From Distichodus sexfasciatus (lineage: Eukaryota; Chordata; Actinopteri; Characiformes; Distichodontidae), in NCBI GenBank assembly GCA_032718565.1, contig JAVGVS010000167.1, positions 124,001-188,000 on the forward strand: a stretch of 64,000 nt of DNA, given 5' to 3'. Of this stretch, positions 60,701 to 64,000 are shown piece by piece. A program made the translations under genes and the position numbers. Below the pieces are notes generated by a model. It was not told where the DNA came from and ran no database searches. It was given only the letters and a program-made list of their open reading frames with translations. Within the stretch, counting starts at the first letter, position 1; every line of letters begins with the position of its first letter.

Positions 60701-63700
60701 TCAGTTACAACTCACTCATCCTTTATCATCAGTATAGCAACTTAACGTCTTTATTATTTCAAAACAGGTTTTGAACTTCCCAAAAAGACATCATGCCCTC
60801 CAGCTGGTTTAAAAACCTGTTGACAGGATTTAAGAAAATGCACACAACTTTCCTCTACTGAAATGACTTAATTAGGTTATTGTGCAATGTAAAATCGACA
60901 TGAAGTTCATTTACTGAAATGTGACTGAACAGATATGTAGAATGCATAAACTGCTAGCCAGAAAATTATGCAAGCACAATTTATTGCATGTTTTATGATT
61001 ACCTCTCTTGTTTTCCATTTTATCCTTCTAATTTTTATTATTTATTACATTACCATAATATATGGTCTTTCCAATATTTGCCTAAATAAACAGTTTTTTT
61101 CCCCCGAAATATCTATACGGCAATAGCAGTAATAGCTAAAATAGTTTGTTTGAGGCGTGTGATTGGATACTGAGCTCAACAGTGGTTTGGCTAATTACAC
61201 CCTCCTGCTTTAGTGATGAGGAGCTCACTGCTGCAAAGTCACTATTACTCGTCATGTGCAGGGGGACATAGTATCATACCAAACTGTAATTAATGGTGGC
61301 AGCACAAAGAGCAGCTTCATATCCAGCCTCCTCAAAATGGAGTTCAGCCACGCTGCTTCACTAAGCTTCATGAAAGCATCAGATAATGACTTACAAACAC
61401 CCACAGACTCCAAAGGAAGCATAAATGCCAAAACACACACAAACTCACATACTATGAAATGTGAAATAAGTAGAAATTGGTGCTTGTGGATACTCACGGT
61501 TCTGTGGATTTTGTCTTCCAGATCCTGGTTGATTCTCTGCAGTGCTGAATAACTGCTCTGGATTCTGAACAGCAAACAGAAACAGTTTCCTTTATATGAA
61601 CACTGGTATAGAGAATCTGAATGCCAATTTGACTACTAAAGATACTAAAGTATCTGACATGAATAGAATATATGCTTTAAAAATATTTTCTAGTTTTAGT
61701 AAAGATTTGTAATTATATGAAACACTTCATTCAGAGTCTGAAAGTTAAGTGCATTAATTCATAATATTATACATTTGCCAATTTCATTAGAAAAACTTAA
61801 TAGAGACCAGACTGAGGATCAACATCACATTTGCACAATGTTCCTGGAATAGGTTTGGGTGAGTTGTATCAATTCCAAATTTAGAATTTTTCAAGGTACA
61901 GGTTATGATACCACCCCTTTAGTATCAGTTAACGGCAAATAAATTGTGTTTATTTCTGTCAGACAAAGCTGGGGAGCAAAAACAATGACGATGAGCAAAT
62001 ATATAATACATATTTTTTGTTAGAATTATAGTCTGACAGAAGAGAGCAAAGGCTGCTAATATTGATATTACTCAGTTTAGTTACAAGAGTACAACTGTTA
62101 TGCCACCAATAAGTACTGCAAACCACTGAGAGCACTGCAACCTTTACTTGGACCAAACCCAGATCAGTCTGAATCAAAGCAACCGATTGCACGTATTTCA
62201 AACTCCACACAGATTGGGCTATGGGTTACTTATTGAATCTTATTAAAGGTGCCGTGCCACACAAAATCGTTTTTACCTGTCGCTTTTGGATTATGTTAGG
62301 TCTATGTTAGTTTATGTTATATGGTGCATGTAAAAATATACTGTTACCTCTGCTGTCTGCAATAGCCAATGAATACAAATAAGCAGAGAAATCACGCCTA
62401 TTAGAAAAGTCTGTCAATGCTACACTAATAGAACTCATTATTATTCAGGATCTAGTGCACGTTTTTGTGACCGCCCACAGAATTTGTCTAGCTCAGTGAC
62501 AGTTTTCGTATACAGCAAGAATGGATGTTGTGCTTTATGCATGAACAGAACTTCAACAATGCACATGTTGAAAACAGAATGGAGCAATACCGTCATGGCA
62601 GTGAACGACCAGTGCACAGGCCATAAGTAATATTGTCAATACAAGGAAATGCTATGTTAAAAGGTTTCATGTCCATTTAGGCAACGCTAGCATGAGGTTA
62701 GCGCTCACTAGGCTAGCTAAGTTCATGCCATGAAGCTAAATGTAGATTATGAGAACAGCTATCACCGAGCTGTCCTGATATGGATGAGGCGGAGGCAAAG
62801 AACACAACACAAATTACATTATACAATTTAACTAATGTGTTTAGAGCAATGGGTCATTCTCATTTCACTAACAGCGCTCGTAATCGATATAGATTAACCA
62901 TGACATTATGTGATTAGCTGTTTCAAGTTAAGATTAAATTGTCAAAGTAAATACAAAGCTGTCTGGGCAGGTTTGGTTTACGAAACAGTAAAGAATTTAA
63001 GATATGTGTACAATCTGTACGTAGGTTGCTCGTTGCGAGTCCCTTTGGATAAAACTTTTTGGGTAAAGGATGCTGATTACCAGGTTCTCATTGGCTGATC
63101 TTAGCCAATCAGAGCCAAGCTAATTTGCATGTTGATTTTTTAAGAGAACTGGCGAAAATTGAGTTGTTGTCTTCCTGCAGGCTTTCCATACCATGCTAGA
63201 ATGGCATGAAACAAGAGAATCAAGGCATTTTCCACCCAAAAATGTTACAGAGTCCATGATCAGGCGTTACATTACAAAATTAATTAAATACATGTGTCAC
63301 GGCACCTTCAAACATGAGCCTCACTCTTACACTCAGAGACTTCGCCAGCTCCTCTGCCTGTACATGAACTTAAACTGAAGTCACCACTCAGTTTTCTAAA
63401 ACGTCAGTGTGGATGTAAACATGTGTCATGGTGTATTTTGTGTTCAGCTTTTACTGCAAAAAATCTAATCAAATCAATTTATAAGGAAACCCTTTAAAGT
63501 CACATATACACCTTTAAAGTTTTAAAGTTTAAAGTTGCTATAAATGATTAGAATTACACTTAAAATACAACTTCTTTATTCCAGGTACATGTAGAAGGAC
63601 TTTTCCTGGTAGATATTGTTCATACTTACAGGACATTTGAGCAACTTTTGTTTTGTGTTGAGAAATGCCCGACATGTCCTTTAAGCAGTGTCAGAAGGTC

Positions 63701-63975
63701 TGGTATATTACATGTTAAGCTACAGGGATCTGGTCAGTGATGTGCACTGATTATGATGCTGATCATGATCATGATGGTGGTGGTGGTGGTGAAGGTATTG
63801 ATGCTCATTGTACCGCCGCAATTTCTCTGTAAACTTGTCCAGCTCTTCCTGAGCGCGGCGCAGCTCCGTCTCCAAGTACTGCCGGGTGGAATCAAACTCA
63901 CTCTCCAACATCTCCAGCTTATGGGTGGTGTAGGTCAGTCGCTTCCGTAGGTCCTCCTTCTGTTCATGCAGAGAG
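54759..63975 (-). CDS. begain: BEGAIN (brain-enriched guanylate kinase-associated), 5' end off window
   Basis: BEGAIN binds the guanylate-kinase domain of PSD-95/SAP90 and sits at postsynaptic densities. Five coding exons on minus keep frame: 63975-63814, 61564-61498, 60268-60161, 57194-57114 and 56117-54759, giving about 591 aa. The first three encode a coiled coil (EQKEDLRKRLTYTTHKLE, RAQEELDKFTEKLRR, YSALQRINQDLEDK, EKRALSREI). The 57.1-kb exon gives LYRKDCNLAAQLLQC and the last exon starts LPADFQERLSLHME. Further marks are VIAKVLEKPD, SDTALYCPEERRR-like SSDTALYCPEERH, and an exact-looking C-terminus GLSRKDSLTKAQLYGTLLN. The long last exon is Ser/Pro-rich and disordered. Start exons lie beyond 64000. 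Introns contain a SINE, a LINE and a MITE. Confidence 0.95.
56283..56470 (+). repeat. HAmo-like SINE in begain intron
   Basis: Plus copy lacking the tRNA head: gtaccactgaggtacccgtg, catgtcagctgcgcaatgct, then tttcattgttgtgcactggg and a cactcactcactttcac tail. Confidence 0.7.
57500..60110 (+). mobile_element. CR1/Rex1-like LINE, antisense in begain intron
   Basis: The + strand encodes an apurinic endonuclease (57505-58190: VVGCYRPPS, then IIIAGDFNWDWL, LIDLILTN) and a reverse transcriptase (58583-59640: NNYRPISKLP, VFIDLSKAFDSVDH, IRGVPQGSILG, FHFYADDMIIHS, KYLGVLIND). Stops and frameshifts near 58240, 58620, 58860 and 59000 make it inactive. The 3' end (gtgaaagagatctgcgatct, then ggttaaacaatgg) fits the tail of this fish LINE type and ends in AATAATAAAAAAA. 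The 5' part of ORF2 is missing. Confidence 0.8.
60128..60155. repeat. (GT)n microsatellite
   Basis: A GT run with a few interruptions lies just past the LINE tail and a few bases from the donor of the begain exon at 60161. Confidence 0.8.
60660..60700. repeat. Poly-T and (TTTA)n tract
   Basis: A T-run is followed by TTTATTTATTTATTTATTTA, a simple repeat in a begain intron. Confidence 0.8.
62246..63310. mobile_element. Non-autonomous DNA transposon with TTAA-like flank
   Basis: The ends AAGGTGCCGTGCCACACA (left) and the complement of TGTGTCACGGCACCTT (right) are inverted repeats. Flanks are TTAA on the left and TCAA on the right, consistent with a mutated TTAA target duplication of the piggyBac or Kolobok kind. 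About 1.06 kb, with no transposase recognised. Confidence 0.55.
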
Positions 63976-64000
63976 CTGCACATACACCACATAAACATAT

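Noticed and set aside
1..64000. CRISPR arrays, bacterial operons or phage genes
   Set aside because: The 98-bp array has no spacers and the rest of the window is plainly vertebrate; no prokaryotic signals were seen.

Overview
This window looks like a piece of a teleost fish nuclear genome. The evidence is vertebrate-type split genes with GT/AG introns, and very dense fish-type interspersed repeats: tRNA-derived SINEs resembling the HAmo family, hAT and Tc1/mariner elements, Ty3/Gypsy and BEL/Pao LTR elements, and CR1/Rex1-like LINEs. No bacterial features were seen. The repeat mix would suit an ostariophysan (carp, characin or catfish group), but that is only an impression.

Layout. (1) 1-3.8 kb: the last coding exon and presumed 3' UTR of zfp36l1 on +, with a hAT MITE inserted in the UTR. 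(2) 3.8-44.6 kb: about 41 kb without a recognisable intact host gene, filled with transposons. It includes a decayed Tc1-like element (7.4-8.8 kb), a hAT transposase fragment (6.2-6.4 kb), a tandem array of tRNA-derived SINE units (20.6-21.5 kb), and a three-exon PHD-finger gene fragment (22.1-22.7 kb). It also holds the 5' half of a Gypsy-like element with an intact gag (24.4-28.5 kb, minus) and a three-level nest of BEL/Pao inside a Gypsy chromovirus inside a Tc1 element (33.3-44.4 kb). (3) 44.6-49.1 kb: complete crip2 on + (8 exons, 205 aa by my splicing). (4) 49.3-53.0 kb: complete rdh14 on + (2 exons, 320 aa), with a hAT element in its intron that keeps an exact 8-bp target duplication. 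(5) 53.6-64.0 kb: begain on -, convergent with rdh14; five coding exons are visible and the 5' end lies beyond the right edge. An antisense LINE and a TTAA-flanked MITE sit in its introns.

The host genes do not form a pathway: zfp36l1 is an mRNA-decay factor, crip2 a LIM-domain protein, rdh14 a retinoid short-chain dehydrogenase, and begain a postsynaptic scaffold-associated protein. The most unusual locus is 25.3-27.6 kb (minus). There a PNMA/Gypsy-like gag ORF has no ATG of its own. It can be joined in frame by a consensus 88-bp intron to a short ATG-bearing exon. That exon is the last, diverged member of an array of 98-bp repeats; each of the other five ATGs opens a 25-codon mini-ORF beside an E-box-like site. 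The gag is open while the adjoining pol is broken, so a captured gag gene is possible but unproven.
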